Assembly (NCBI GenBank): GCA_015680685.1 | Contig: MNCI01004153.1 | Span: forward strand, 84,310 to 148,309 | Length of the DNA: 64,000 nucleotides | Direction of reading: 5' to 3' | DNA from: Gnetum montanum | Lineage: Eukaryota > Streptophyta > Gnetopsida > Gnetales > Gnetaceae | Part shown: positions 1 through 10,828 of the stretch, piece by piece | Position numbering within the stretch: position 1 is the stretch's first letter | Layout: the number at the start of each line of letters is the position of its first letter | The notes under the pieces: generated by a model | What the model was told of the DNA's origin: nothing | The model's database searches: none | What the model saw: the letters and a program-made list of their open reading frames with translations, nothing else | Program-made: the position numbers and the translations under genes

Positions 1-845
1 GAATGAATTAATAAAAGAAATTCAAGATGAAATCCCTGGGTTTATGCTATCTGCAAATGATTTTGTGTTAGTAGATACAACTCAAAAAAATGTTGCTTCT
101 AAAATGGAGAACTATAGATATGATCTAGAATCAAGACTTACAAAATTAGTAGAAGTAGGAAAAAATATATGAAATGCAATTTTAATAACATAAATAGTGG
201 TGAAATAGAAGTGAAAATTCAAGGAAAAAAGTCTCTCACTGTACATATTTCTGCTATATAAGATCAATCCTCTAATCACATGGTGAAATTGATATAGATA
301 TAAGAAATAGAATTGAGGTCGAATGGTCAAAATGGAGATAGGCTAGTGGTGTTCTATGTGATAAAAGATTACCAATAATATTGAAGGGAAAATTTTACAT
401 AACAATAATTAAGCTTACTATCTTGTACAACACTAAATATTAGGTGGTATAGAAGAGACATGAATAACAAATCAATGTAGTAGATATGCAAATGCTTCAA
501 TGGATGTTCAATGTTATTGGAAGAGCTAAACTACATAATATAGACATTAGAAGAAGATTTTGAGTGGCTCCTATTTTAGATAAGCTACAACAATGGTAGA
601 TTAGATGGTTTGGACATGTGTAAAGAAGATCAAAAAATGAGCCTATAAACAAAAATTGCTACATTACTCTTTCAAGAAAGCCATCAAAAGAAAGACCAAA
701 GAAGACATGGGAAAAAGTGATCAAAGATGATTTGAAGAAACTGCAAATAAACAAAGATCTAACTCTTAATAGGAAAATGATGAAAAGAACTCATGTAGCT
801 AACCCCATTTTCTTAGGATAAGGCTAGGATGATAATGACAAAGAT
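1..845 (+). pseudogene. RTE-type LINE, 3' end of reverse transcriptase (decayed)
   Basis: Reading rightward, the sequence matches the C-terminal half of a non-LTR retrotransposon RT. A catalytic box (the FADD-like motif) reads S-A-N-D near position 50, so the first catalytic Asp is already Asn. Further on are a 'WFGHV'-like motif near 608 and an 'RPKKTWEKVIKDDL'-like box near 695-735, then 'HVANP' near 793, the usual order at the end of plant RTE-class ORFs. The fragment ends with GATAAGGCTAGGATGATAATGA, like the simple-repeat tail of RTE elements. Many stops and frame changes show it is dead. It is cut by the window edge on the left. The RTE assignment is from remembered motifs. Confidence 0.8.
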
Positions 846-2100
846 TTACAATTAAAAATATTTAGAGGTAAATAGAATCTCAAAATTAAAAATGCAAGAA
901 ATACCTCTTGCACTATTGTTGATACATTCACCTAAGAATATTGTAATTACAAGGTCAAGTAGTACTAGTTCTAATTGTTGGAAATACATACAAATTAATT
1001 AACTATTAAAAATGAAACTAAAACTAAAATTTTATTATGACCATAGACCCTCTAGAAATATACATGCTATGAGTTTTCACAACATTGTTAAGAAAATGAC
1101 CAACTATTCTTGGTAACATTTAAAACAAATTAACCAAATTTGAGATTGTAATATTCCATCTATGCCTAATGTGCTTACATTATAGGAAACTATGGCAATC
1201 ATCTTCAAAGCTATCCATATTACACAATCAACATATTCGTTCTTGATGAGGAATTTTGATCCATCTACTAGTTTCAATTCTCAAATGATGAGATCCATGT
1301 AATTAGAAGGATCATCACTTGAACCTACAATGCTCATCCCACTAAGTGGGATCCTAGGAGAGTTTGTGGATGAGCAAAAGCCTAACCTCTTGGAGTGGCT
1401 ATACATAGGAGATCCATCTAATTAAAGTGTAAAAACAATCAATTTAATTAAACCCATCTCATAAGCTACATTTATCATCATTATTGTTCTAAATTACTCA
1501 ATATTTTTATTTACGATCACTACATCAATAGATATGGTTGTCTCCACTACAAGAACCATTGTTGATCATAATGATCTATAAAGGTAATGCTATGTTTATC
1601 ATGAATAAACATAACTATTATAATAAGATGTTATAATATTTAGATTTTGGCAATTATAAAAAGTTATCTAAATATCCTATCTTAAAGTATATCATCAAAA
1701 GAATAAAGAAAAAATGTCTCTCAATTTGTTTGATGTTACTCTTAACTCTTTTACTTATTTCCTTACTAATACTTAATGAAATTTTTTCATAATTTCCTAT
1801 TCCTTAGAAAGTTTGAAATGTATAATAGTCATGATAACACATTGTGTTGATAGTCTAGGCATGGTTCGATGTGCTAATCTTTATAGGCTCATACATGTAT
1901 TTAATCTTTAGGATCTTTTCTAGACATTGAGAGGTTAATTGGGACATGTTTGCTCAACTTCATATACCACCAAAAGTGAAATTGAGTTTTTGGTGATTAG
2001 GTAGAGTGGGGGAGGGTTGTGGGATGTGCAAGGAAACTTCCTAGAGCAAATGTATTTCCTACACTAGCTTCCTAAAGGTAATGCATTTTGTGAACCTTTC
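846..2100. other. unassigned AT-rich sequence left of element H
   Basis: About 1.25 kb between the LINE tail and the first LTR. I see no long reading frame, no LTR terminus, no convincing terminal inverted repeat and no RNA gene. It may be old flanking DNA or decayed transposon. The true start of the H LTR is blurred, so the right edge is approximate. Confidence 0.4.
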
Positions 2101-2983
2101 CAAGGAGTGGCTAGGTATTCTAACACTCCATCATACAAGTCACGAGTGTACACATGTGACTTGATCATAATTTGTGGATGGTCAATGTAGATTCACTAGT
2201 AGTTGATGTTCAATTTGCAATTGTTGTCTTCTCACATTGAGTTAGTGAAGTTTAAGCTGTATGGTTTAACTCTTAATGAGGCATATGATATATTGATGTT
2301 GTTGGCTCAAATTAAGACTAAGTGTGAACATGGTGTAAATGTGGTAATATAATTCTAAGTCTAAGTGTAATGAAAGTAAAGAAACTATTCTAGCCTATAG
2401 GTGATAAGTTTCTACTTTTGGATTGCTGTACACGTCAAGGACTCATGTAATTGTCATTGGGATTACCAAGTGAATCCAATATTTAGTGAATTAAGTGAAC
2501 TCACTGCTAGGTTACCAAACAATGACACTTCACACATAAAACCAGTCGTACTTGTATTACCTTACTAAGAGACATAGGAAAAAGTAAAGTACTTGGAAAG
2601 TATAAATGAATTCAGTAAAGTAAACATGTTGAAAGGTAAATTAAACTAAGAATGAACTAAGTAGAATGCTACAATGGTGGAAAAAAATCTCAATCCTTAT
2701 TTTCAGTCATGAATTGTGCCAAAGAATAATCCATGTAAACAAAGATTTTGTACAACTATTTAACATCACACTGTGGCCATTCACTGTATTACTAAGTCTA
2801 AATTGCAAAAAAATACTACAAGAATTTGGCTAAGTTTTGACCAAAAATTGTTCATTTGACACAATGATGGGTTAGTATTTAGAGTGGTGACCAGGACCCA
2901 CTACATCCCATCTATAATGATGTAAGCAAGGCTATGATATCGGAGATATAATATAGCATCGATTGACTCAAATGATTTTATCA
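2101..2983 (-). repeat. 3' LTR of element H (degenerate)
   Basis: About 0.88 kb aligning end to end with the B-type LTRs at 24011 and 41004. Shared landmarks are GAGTGGCTAGGTA near 2105, the pair of 'GATTACCAAG / AGGTTACCAA' boxes near 2460-2520, and an array at 2930-2965 (GATATCGGAGATATAATAT). The right end is TTTTATCA, followed by TACCCCCATGACTGACT, the complement of a polypurine tract, at 2984-3000. The first bases (expected TGATGAG) are mutated, so the start is approximate. Confidence 0.75.
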
Positions 2984-3222
2984 TACCCCCATGACTGACT
3001 GGAAACTTGTCCTCAAGTTAAAACAAAAGGAGGATGGAGTTCTTTACAAAATTATGGAGTTATATACAAACTTGGATACTATAACTTATTTACATGATTG
3101 ACTCTACTATGAATGCTACATTGTGGTTTTAGTGGGTTTTACAAAATTATCATGCACTACATGATGGACACACATGACAAAATAAAATAAAACATGACAA
3201 AACTCTGAAGCTCGATGCAGTA

Positions 3223-3867
3223 TCATGTTCTAGTTGGTGGTGGCTCCTCCATTAGCTTCTTTATTTTGTTGTTGGGCTTCTAGAATTGATATCTATTGAG
3301 TAATGCCTAAAGTTTCTCCTCCTCCAATCTTGGGTCATGTACTATCCAAGAAAATTCAACAATGTTTGTTAGAGTCGATAATTACCAAAAACATGGCAAC
3401 TGTGGAAACATTTTATTTGCTTTTATGTACCAAGCCACGAACTTCCATCTTTCCTCTTCAAATTCTTTGGCTACTTTTCTCAATTCTTGATAATTTGTCA
3501 TTCTACAAGCTAGCTTTGCTACTACGTCTTTCTATTCCTAGTAGCTAGCCTTGACCACTTGGAGCTCAGAGTTTGCAATGTGTAGCTTCTAATATACATC
3601 CTTCCTATCTGCAAACTCCTTCTCATATAGTGCATATACCACAATCACTTGCTACTCTAGTTTAGTTCTAGGCTTGCCTCCTGTGAGCATGGTTAGACTA
3701 ACATAATGAAGGTTTGCTAATTCCATGTATTCGATTAGGTCCTTTATCTACAAGTCTTTATTCTTGATTTATGCTTGATGTACATAGGAAAGTGCATCCA
3801 AGATTAGCTACCAATCAAGTTTTTGAATTGTGATGGAACTAATCTTGGCCTTAGTGTTGACACATTT
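3223..3867 (-). pseudogene. ORF2 of element H, C-terminal segment (coiled-coil region)
   Basis: Homologous to the C-terminal coiled-coil part of ORF2 in N1 (25061-25690) and N2, with the same acidic, proline-rich ending (codons for E-E-P-P-P) before the stop at 3223-3225. The segment stops at 3867, where I1 interrupts it, and resumes at 7246. The sequence ACATTT occurs on both sides of I1. Many stops are present. The product would have been a long Glu/Lys/Leu-rich helical protein of unknown function. Confidence 0.75.
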
Positions 3868-4384
3868 TGGCCATTTCATGGAACAGGTGGACTTATTTGC
3901 AAATGGTGAGGTACAGAATCCTAATAAACTGAAACTGTTTAAGAAGGATTATGTTCTTTCCCATGAAGAATTCTGCAACAGTTAACTGACCATGAAGTTG
4001 CAATGGCATATGCTAGATATTGTAGCTACATTTACAGGGAATTATCTATCTTGGTGTCATGAGTAGAAATTTTAGCACAAATTTTGAATGATTAATTTCA
4101 TGACTTGCTCAAGAATCATAATCTGGTGGTTCTCAAGTCACCTCACTGGAATGTATCCGTAGAAAGAGAAGACATAAAGGGTTCCTTGGAGAGTGTGATT
4201 GCATCACCCTCTGGCATTCTGGAAGGGTTTGGGGCCTAATATTCTTCTTTAGGATCAGTATATTTTTTTGCATGGTATATTTACTTCTACTCAAATATAT
4301 TTGGATATGAGAACAAAGGGATAATTTTTCTCAAAGAAACTAGAAGCGCACGCAAATCAGAGCCATGGTAGTAGTAGGAGGACG
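3868..4384. other. left arm of I1, no gene seen
   Basis: 517 bp of mixed-composition DNA between the insertion end and the captured gene. I find no coding similarity and no match to the right arm. It presumably holds 5' flanking sequence of the captured gene together with element sequence. Confidence 0.4.
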
Positions 4385-5551
4385 ATGAGGAGCAGCGTGG
4401 TAGCAGTGTTGGCGGTGGCAGGTGTAGAGATCCGGTCGAACGCGTGGCTAAGGATCATGTTCGATGAGTTCGGGTTCACACATAATGGTGTCGTCGAGCT
4501 CAATGTCAACAACATCTCCATCTGAGTACGCGAGGACGCCATGGCTGCAGCGCACTCGATGGGATTCTTCCTGAGCATGCGTGAGGTGTGGGCGTAGGTG
4601 CTACAGTAGCTGGAGTGGCACAACATGCAATGCGTGCTCGATAGTCCATACGTTCATCACTTGCTCAGGCTGGACGAGGTTGCCAGCAAGCGCTCTGTGA
4701 GCCGCACCTTCCAAACCCCGGACGTAGCCCATCTCACATTGGTTTTCGCCAACTATGTTCTCGAGTCCATCGTGTTCATGGACATGCACAGTGTCATGTT
4801 CAATGTTGAGGCAGGCAGCAGGTGCAACTTTCTATCGATGGGCAAGGCTCTGCTGTCAAAGGTGTATGCAGCTCTGTTCACGGTCTACGTTGTTCTATCT
4901 GCACTGTGGATCTGGTCCATGGTCCAGCACTGCAAGAGCATGTTTCGCATCCACGCCTTCATGGTCGTGCTGGTTGTGTTGAAGGCCCTTAATCTGTTGG
5001 CCCAGGTCGAGGATAAGTCCTTCGTCAAGCATGGCCTTGGCTATTATCATTTCAGGAATGGAGATACTTACGCAAGAGAATACTTTGCAGACAAAATGCA
5101 TGGGTTTGGTTTCTATAATTTTGCTAATGGACATCGATATGAAGGTGCATGACATGAAGGAAAAAGACAAGGTCTTGGTATGTATATGTTCAGAAATGAT
5201 AAAACTCAATCAGGGTATTGGCACTAGGGAGTACTACAGAGACCCAGTACATTGAATTCACATGCCAATATTCTGCATGCTGTACAAGAAGAAAGGCGTG
5301 TTGCATCAAAAGCATTTGAGGTGCCAAGAGTGGATGAAAAAGTTAACAAAGCTGTTACCACTGCAAACAAGGCAGCCACTGCAACAAAGGTTACAACAAC
5401 CGTAGTTTTTTATGGAACACATGGTAACATTACCAAACATAGTAGCGCCCGACGCCAACACATTCGTCATCGTCATTACCAATCCATCAAGTGCGGCTAC
5501 AAAGACACGAAGACACAGCAAGACAGGTGCACAACTGATTCAATAGAATGA
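4385..5551 (+). pseudogene. chimeric GOST/LUSTR-7TM receptor - MORN-repeat gene copy (pseudogene)
   Basis: One frame of 389 codons opens at the ATG at 4385 with no frameshift to 5551. The N-terminal part (to about 5030) resembles plant GOST / lung-seven-transmembrane proteins: a hydrophobic signal-like start, 'FGFTHNG', 'GFFLS', 'CVLDSPYVHHL', 'FMDMHSVMFNVE', then two membrane helices (about 4855-4925 and 4950-5010) ending 'VEDKSFVKH'. From about 5030 it becomes MORN repeats ('GYYHFRNGDTYA', 'HGFGFYNFANGHRYEGA', 'QGLGMYMFRN') plus the Ala/Lys-rich tail of plant MORN proteins ('VPRVDEKVNKAV'). In-frame stops lie at 4523 (TGA), 4595 and 4607 (TAG), 5150 (TGA, where MORN repeats normally have Trp) and 5225 (TAG). 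Each is one transition from a sense codon. The GOST part is much more GC-rich than its surroundings. There are no introns. Confidence 0.85.
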
Positions 5552-5859
5552 TATTTCTTCTATGGCAATTATGAAGGATCGTGGATGTGGCCAGGAAATC
5601 AGTTATGGCTTATTCTGAAGAAAACCGTCATCGCTGAAAGCAAGAACAAAACTCGAACGCATGAAATCGAAGTAACAAAATAAAGTTCCAATTTCATATG
5701 GTTTGGTGGCTAAAAATAATTTTAGCATATTTTCTCACATGCAACGAAAATAAAATGACAATTGTATGGAGCGCTTATTGTATAGAGATCTTGGCTTTAT
5801 TTCCTAAAATTATTATATAGGTTGTGACTTCTTATGAAAGAAATATTTGTAAAGTTTGT
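5552..5859. other. 3' flank of the chimeric gene copy
   Basis: The first bases after the stop may still be 3' UTR of the MORN parent. The rest is AT-rich with no recognised feature. Confidence 0.35.
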
Positions 5860-6060
5860 AAAGACACGTGCCAATCTTAGCATGATTTTCTCCTAACTTC
5901 ATGTATAAGTTATAGCTTCCTAACTTGTTGGGCAAGTAATATCTCCTAACTTGTTGGGCAAGTTATAACTTCCTTACTTGGGAAAGATGTTACCCAAGAT
6001 ATTTTGTAATATCTAACTACCTATGAGACCCTATAAAAAGGCTTCAAGGGTCTTGGTGGC
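5860..6060 (+). promoter_or_regulatory. promoter-like segment with tandem repeats and TATA box in I1
   Basis: A near-perfect direct repeat of CCTAACTTGTTGGGCAAGT lies at 5919-5937 and 5945-5963, with a third, weaker copy just after (CCTTACTTGGGAAAG). About 65 bp further on is CTATAAAAAGG at 6031-6041. An ACACGTG box lies near 5865. This arrangement resembles the U3/TATA region of an LTR or of a plant pararetrovirus promoter, but I could not find the matching second LTR. The orientation would drive transcription rightward, away from the chimeric gene. Confidence 0.4.
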
Positions 6061-7239
6061 ATAGAAAAAGGAAGAAAAGGGGGGAAAGAAGAGCATTTGT
6101 AAAGAAGACATTGTGAAAGATTGCTTGTAAGATGACTTCTTAAAGACAACATTTCAGCCTCTTTGTTATAGTCTTATGAGTTATGTTTATTTTTTATTTT
6201 GTTTAAATTGTTTAGCTAGTGGTTTAGATAGTATCATGCTTGGCAAATAATTTTGGGATTTTTAGATTACTCTTATTGTTCTTGTTGCATGATAGAAAAT
6301 TTCTATTAAAATTTTTCCATAGAAGAGCTTGTGTTTGAAAGCCTTAAGAGCATTTTAGTAGTGAATTTTATTATTGTGCAATATATAAGAACCACTATTG
6401 AGATTATTGTAAGAGAGCCTCTACATGTAGTTAAGCCGTTGAACGATCCAATAGTCAAGAGGGTTCAGAAAATATTTGGTATTTTGATAGGACAAGAATA
6501 GCTTCTTTTATCTTTAAAGTGAATCTTCGTGGTATTTCAATCATAAATTGTCAAGTCTTTTGAAGGTTTTTTTGAATGCAATTGTTGACATCCATTATCT
6601 AGCCAAAATAGAGTCTGGTACATGATAGTTTACGCAACAATTTTTTGGGTAGCATAGTAGGATTGTCTTGAAGAAATTGCTTATTTGAGCCTTGGAAGTT
6701 TGAACAATTTGTAGTTATTGAATTTGGGATAGCTTAATTGCGAAGTTTTTACGCGTATCATTTTACCTTGTTTAAACATTTGAGATCTTTACACAAATCT
6801 GCTTTCATTTTCTCTTCTTTCTATTTCCATTGAATCTTGCTCTATTTCTAGTTTTCTTGTGGAACTATCTCTTTCTCTGGGGAAACTTAGAAGTAGATTC
6901 GCAGAGTTGTGCTTAAATGTTTTTGAAAAACTTTATTTGTTACAAGTAGGTATTATAAGGACCGCATAAAATAGGCAATTGAACAAAATAAGAACTCTCA
7001 ACAACTCATAGTATTTTGCAAAGTTGGCTGAATCTCTTTAAGATAAGTCATTTATAGTTTTACACACAACCCAATCATTTCATTTTTCATAACAGCACAC
7101 CACAACAGCACACATACATACTCACATTAACTACTGAGTCTATTTGGAGGTATCTGGGCCTTGGTGTTGCCAGAGACCAGCAAGCACCTAAATCCTGTTC
7201 AAGGACACTCGTTGGTGGTCGCATCCCAAATGGTCGCCA
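6061..7239. other. right arm of I1, non-coding
   Basis: 1.2 kb downstream of the TATA-like box, with no reading frame of note. A TTGTTGACA end near 6582-6590 followed by TCCATTATCTAGCC weakly resembles an LTR end plus an initiator-Met primer site, too poor to claim. The last 20 bp carry two close GGTGGTCGC/ATGGTCGCC copies before the insertion end. Confidence 0.3.
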
Positions 7240-7245
7240 ACATTT

Positions 7246-8208
7246 AGCCATATGAATTTTCTTCTAATTTATTTTCTTGTACATGTCCACTTGGTCTCTA
7301 AAGTGCTCCTTTAGCCTTTCATGTTTGTTGGTCTTATTTTTCCACACACTAATTTCAATGGGTGACTTTTGTCAAATTGCGTAAACGTCTTTCATTAATA
7401 AGGTCCTATTTTCTCTAGCTAGTTTTTGCATGTCAAGGTTAACTTTGGCAAACAACTTTCTTAGTTGATGGATAATTTCTTTTAGAAAATTATTTTACTT
7501 TTTATGTCTATCAACCTCATATTTTAAGCAACAATGTTTTTTTCCTCTTCTTCTAAGGTAATAAGGGCTTTAGCATGAGCATAAGTTTGTGCTCTAATCA
7601 CTGAGGCATTTCATGTCACATTCTTCCTTTCCATCTTCATTTGGATGTTTTTGGCCACTAGTTGAACTATCTATTCAATTTGAAATTGCTCTAGCTGGTC
7701 TAGCACAATGTGTCATGTAAGGTCTTGTTTTTTTGCTCTTAGTGTAGCTAACTCTCCTTGTAAACTCTGCACTTCATTCTCTATGTGTCTTGCTCTAGTT
7801 TTTTCGATTACCACTTTACCCTTGATAGAATTTAATCATGACTACACTATAGTGATATCACTAGGGATATTAAAAAGGTTCTACATTACTTGTCAAGTTT
7901 GCAATAGTTGATCTAAGATGTCTTCATGCTTTTGTGGGGCCATGGAGGTTCCAACTATAGTTTCAGCATCTCTAACTCCAATTATATCCGCTGATGACAC
8001 AATGGGAACATTAAAGGATTCTTTAATGCGATCTATAATTATTTCAACTCCATTTGTTGCATCCTGATATTGCAAAACCATAACTATGACTCCTTTTTCT
8101 ATTTCAAGCATAACCTGAAAGGATACAACGTTCTAAGATATTTATTTTGTCCAATCCTTATCTCCTCCTACTTGTAATGAGACTTGACCACTAGTGGATC
8201 CTATTGAT
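7246..8208 (-). pseudogene. ORF2 of element H, central coiled-coil segment
   Basis: Continues ORF2 between I1 and I2, aligning with N1 25695-26640 and N2 50455-51370. The minus strand shows the shared 'PQKHEDILDQLLQT' motif (near 7893-7960) and the Glu/Lys-rich heptad-like stretches of the relatives. Several stops and shifts are present. The right break at 8201-8208 carries CTATTGAT, repeated at 9681-9688. Confidence 0.75.
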
Positions 8209-9680
8209 ACTACAAGTCTATTTCGATTGTCCCATGCTCTATACTAAAACACCACAAAAATTTGCATGTTATGGCCAATTTCCATCATGTAGCTTTCACC
8301 CCATGAAATTCGAGGTAAAAATTCATTGTAAATGTGAAGGTTGTAATCCAAGAGGGGCAATCTCACATATTACATACTTTTTCACTAACAAATGCCTCAT
8401 AAGTGATCAAAGCCTCATTCCCCAAGTGAAAAAAGTCACATAATGTCTATATTTGGGCTTGGGGGATCAAAATTGCCTTTTAGAATGCCAACAATGGCAA
8501 TTTGATGGGTTTTATGGAGGGGTATATACTTCTCTATGCTAAAAACACATGCAAAGGGGTAAATCTTACCTACCCCTAGTGTGGAAGGGTGGGGGTTTCC
8601 CCCTTAGCATGAAATTTTTTCCCTAACGTGGGGCCTCCACTTCTAACATGGAAACTGCATCCGCCCCTAGCATGAAAGCCACAAAAGCCAAATTTTAACA
8701 CTCCATGCACTCCAACATTAACCAGCCACTTCAGCAAGGATGGCAGAAGGCTCAACATGGAACATTCATCTCCAACGTAGAAGGTGTGCCCCCATTACTA
8801 GTTATAGTAAATGGAATGGCCATGGGGGGAAGGCACTTACTATATATGGTAACCCCTCAAATTTGGGCACTTATCTTACTTTTATGAGGCATAAACTTGC
8901 AACCAATTTGTAGCCATTTTGTGGCCAAATTACAGCCCAATCATAGCCATTTTGTAGCCCCATTCATGGTGTAAAACCTATAATAACCAACCTCAAACAC
9001 CATTTTGAGGATCCACTCTTTTAGCACTTGAATACGTTCAACAAGTTTTCCCAAGCAATAACTTTTAGTTCTCACAATTTTCATGGTTTCACACTTGCAC
9101 ATTCTTAAGCACTTAAGAGGTCTTACAATCTTCCATGTTTGCATTATCTTGAACCCCAGTGTGGAAGCATTATAGCCTTGAGACTTATGAACTTTTGGGA
9201 TCAATGCTACATTACTAGGACTTTCAACCCCCATCATCAAGCAATCTGGCATCAAATTTCTCACTTTTCTCACCCCCCAATAATAACCCAAATTGCATAT
9301 CTACAATTTGCAACAAAAGGTGATTCGAACACATCAAGAGTGGCTTGGTATTTAGGTCATGGAGAAAATCACATCAACTTTAGCAAGCCCTGAACTCTTT
9401 TCTTAGCAAACCCTCCTTTACTCTCTCATGAGCATCTATTGTACACATTTTTGGAACTCTTCCTTTATTATTTTAATAAAATTTTAAAGTTTTATTCCTA
9501 TGTTCAAGCTACATTTATTTTTTTCTACTCTACAGATCTACAATTTTTTTCATTATTATTTGCATAATTCATTTTGCATTTCCCGAAGTCTTTAATTGAT
9601 CTATTAGATCAACCAAGGCACCTTGAATTCCATTTTTTCGAAGGTCCTAGGGATTCAAGGTTGAGGCTACTGCACCAGAT
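8209..9680. mobile_element. Insertion I2, unclassified, 8-bp target duplication
   Basis: 1472 bp present in H but absent from the homologous position of N1 (near 26680) and N2. It is flanked by CTATTGAT at 8201-8208 and 9681-9688. The right-hand copy aligns with native sequence (CATTGATAACTC in N1), so the break is well placed. An 8-bp duplication would suit hAT or MULE elements, but the ends (ACTACAAG ... GCACCAGAT) show no inverted repeat and no transposase is visible. Around 8570-8790 a short degenerate motif, roughly CCCTAGCATGAAA or CTAACGTGG, recurs about eight times. Confidence 0.55.
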
Positions 9681-9688
9681 CTATTGAT

Positions 9689-9969
9689 TTTTCCAGTGAT
9701 TGATTTTTCTTGTCACAACATATACATGCTAGAAACCTCTCTATTCCCCAACTTATGGTTTCAACAATTTGTTGCAGATGGCTCATAAAGGATCTATAAT
9801 CCTGATGTGCTGGTGGAGTGCTTAATCCTAGTCTATCACTAGTTGGTATTGATCCATTGGGTCCTACTTGCTCTTTTCTCATAGCTAGAACATTTTTTGC
9901 TAGTGTAGATCCTACAACTACTTCAATGCTTGTTAACTTCTCTATTTGAGCCTTCTTGGGAGGCACTGG
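9689..9969 (-). pseudogene. ORF2 of element H, segment between I2 and P1
   Basis: Aligns with N1 26685-26895, including the 'PPAHQDYRSFMSHLQQIVETISWG' block that N1 shows as 'SSMSHLRAIARM.SWG'. It links the N-terminal globular domain to the coiled coil. The break at 9965-9969 (ACTGG) is duplicated at 19893-19897 across P1. The native order in N1 is ...CTCACCAGCACTTTTCC...GCTAGTGACTTC. Confidence 0.75.
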
Positions 9970-10810
9970 TGATGAGCGGTAAGGTACCCCTACGCTCAAC
10001 CATACGAATACGAGCATTTAACACACGATTCGATTGAATTCCAAGGACTAAGTGCTTATGCGCCTTTGTGGAACAAGGATGGGTTGGTTGATCATTGTCA
10101 TCCCAAACTTACTTGTATGTCATGATTGTATGGTTAAGTAAGCTTGAGGTATATGATTTTTATATCTACTATGTCCTGTGCTAATAGGGAAGGAGAGAGA
10201 TAACTAAGTGACTAATTTAACTTAACTACTCATTAACTAAGTTCTAACTAATGCTAACACCAGCATCCATTCCCCTTTGTCGTACACATCCTGAACAAAT
10301 GCAACACTACTGGGATTACCAACTGCTAATCGTTACTAGGGTACCAAGCATTACACACATGCTCGAAGTGGTTGTACTAAGTGTATTTACTTAAGAAAGT
10401 GTAGGGTGAGAGAAGACATTAATTAACTAGGAAAGCATTTAATAACATCAATTAACACTAATTAATCTATTTTGGATGCTGTAAGGTTTATCATAAAGTT
10501 CATCTTTATTTCCATCCACAAGGTGTGCTCAGGTACACAATGCTCAAATAAAGATCCGTTCACTTTATAACTCCTACTACGAGCACACAGAAATAATTCT
10601 AACTCTGGGAGGGAGAAAAGGCAAGAGTTCGGCTAAGGGTCTAACTAACTATTTCCAAACCAAGAGTTCCCACCTCTTAATTATAGGCAAGGAGATAGGT
10701 CTTGATATTGGGTATTCAACATCGCATGGTAGGCTCTGATATTGTGGACCCGATATCGCAGACCCGATATCATGGATACGATATCGTGGCCTCGATATCA
10801 CAGTTCATCA
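9970..10810 (-). repeat. P1 3' LTR (type A)
   Basis: 841 bp. Read on the minus strand it begins TGATGAACTG and runs into four GATATC-type palindromes about 15 bp apart (10755-10800), then a degenerate TATA (CCTATAATTAAG near 10680) and an AATAAA-type signal near 10510. It ends ...CGCTCATCA. It pairs with 19030-19892. Confidence 0.9.
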
Positions 10811-10828
10811 TACCCCCACAACTGAATG
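10811..10828 (-). other. P1 polypurine tract
   Basis: On the minus strand CATTCAGTTGTGGGGGTA abuts the 3' LTR start. The same box occurs at 24871, 32802, 2984 (H, as ...CATGGGGGTA) and, on the plus strand, at 59034-59051 (C). It is the expected plus-strand primer site. Confidence 0.85.

Larger units (their letters stand above)
3868..7239. mobile_element. Insertion I1 carrying a GOST-MORN chimeric gene copy
   Basis: A 3372-bp insertion in H ORF2. It starts TGGCCATTT and ends AAATGGTCGCCA, so it has TG...CA ends with a short imperfect inverted repeat. It is flanked by ACATTT at 3862-3867 and 7240-7245. Joining the flanks restores the alignment to N1 near 25690 and N2 near 50450, which supports the boundaries. 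I see no matching LTR at both ends and no transposase or pol, so the class is unknown. An LTR-type element with one end lost, or a non-autonomous gene-capturing element, both remain possible. Confidence 0.7.

Noticed and set aside
4625-5152. A functional 175-residue membrane protein gene
   Set aside because: It is the middle of a longer chimeric frame (4385-5551) whose other parts are homologous and in frame but broken by stops.
6575-6605. End of an LTR plus initiator-Met primer site in I1
   Set aside because: TTGTTGACA followed by TCCATTATCTAGCC resembles such a junction only weakly, and no matching LTR start or second LTR was found.
3868-7239. I1 as a Pack-MULE
   Set aside because: No long terminal inverted repeat and no 8-9 bp duplication; the duplication is ACATTT.
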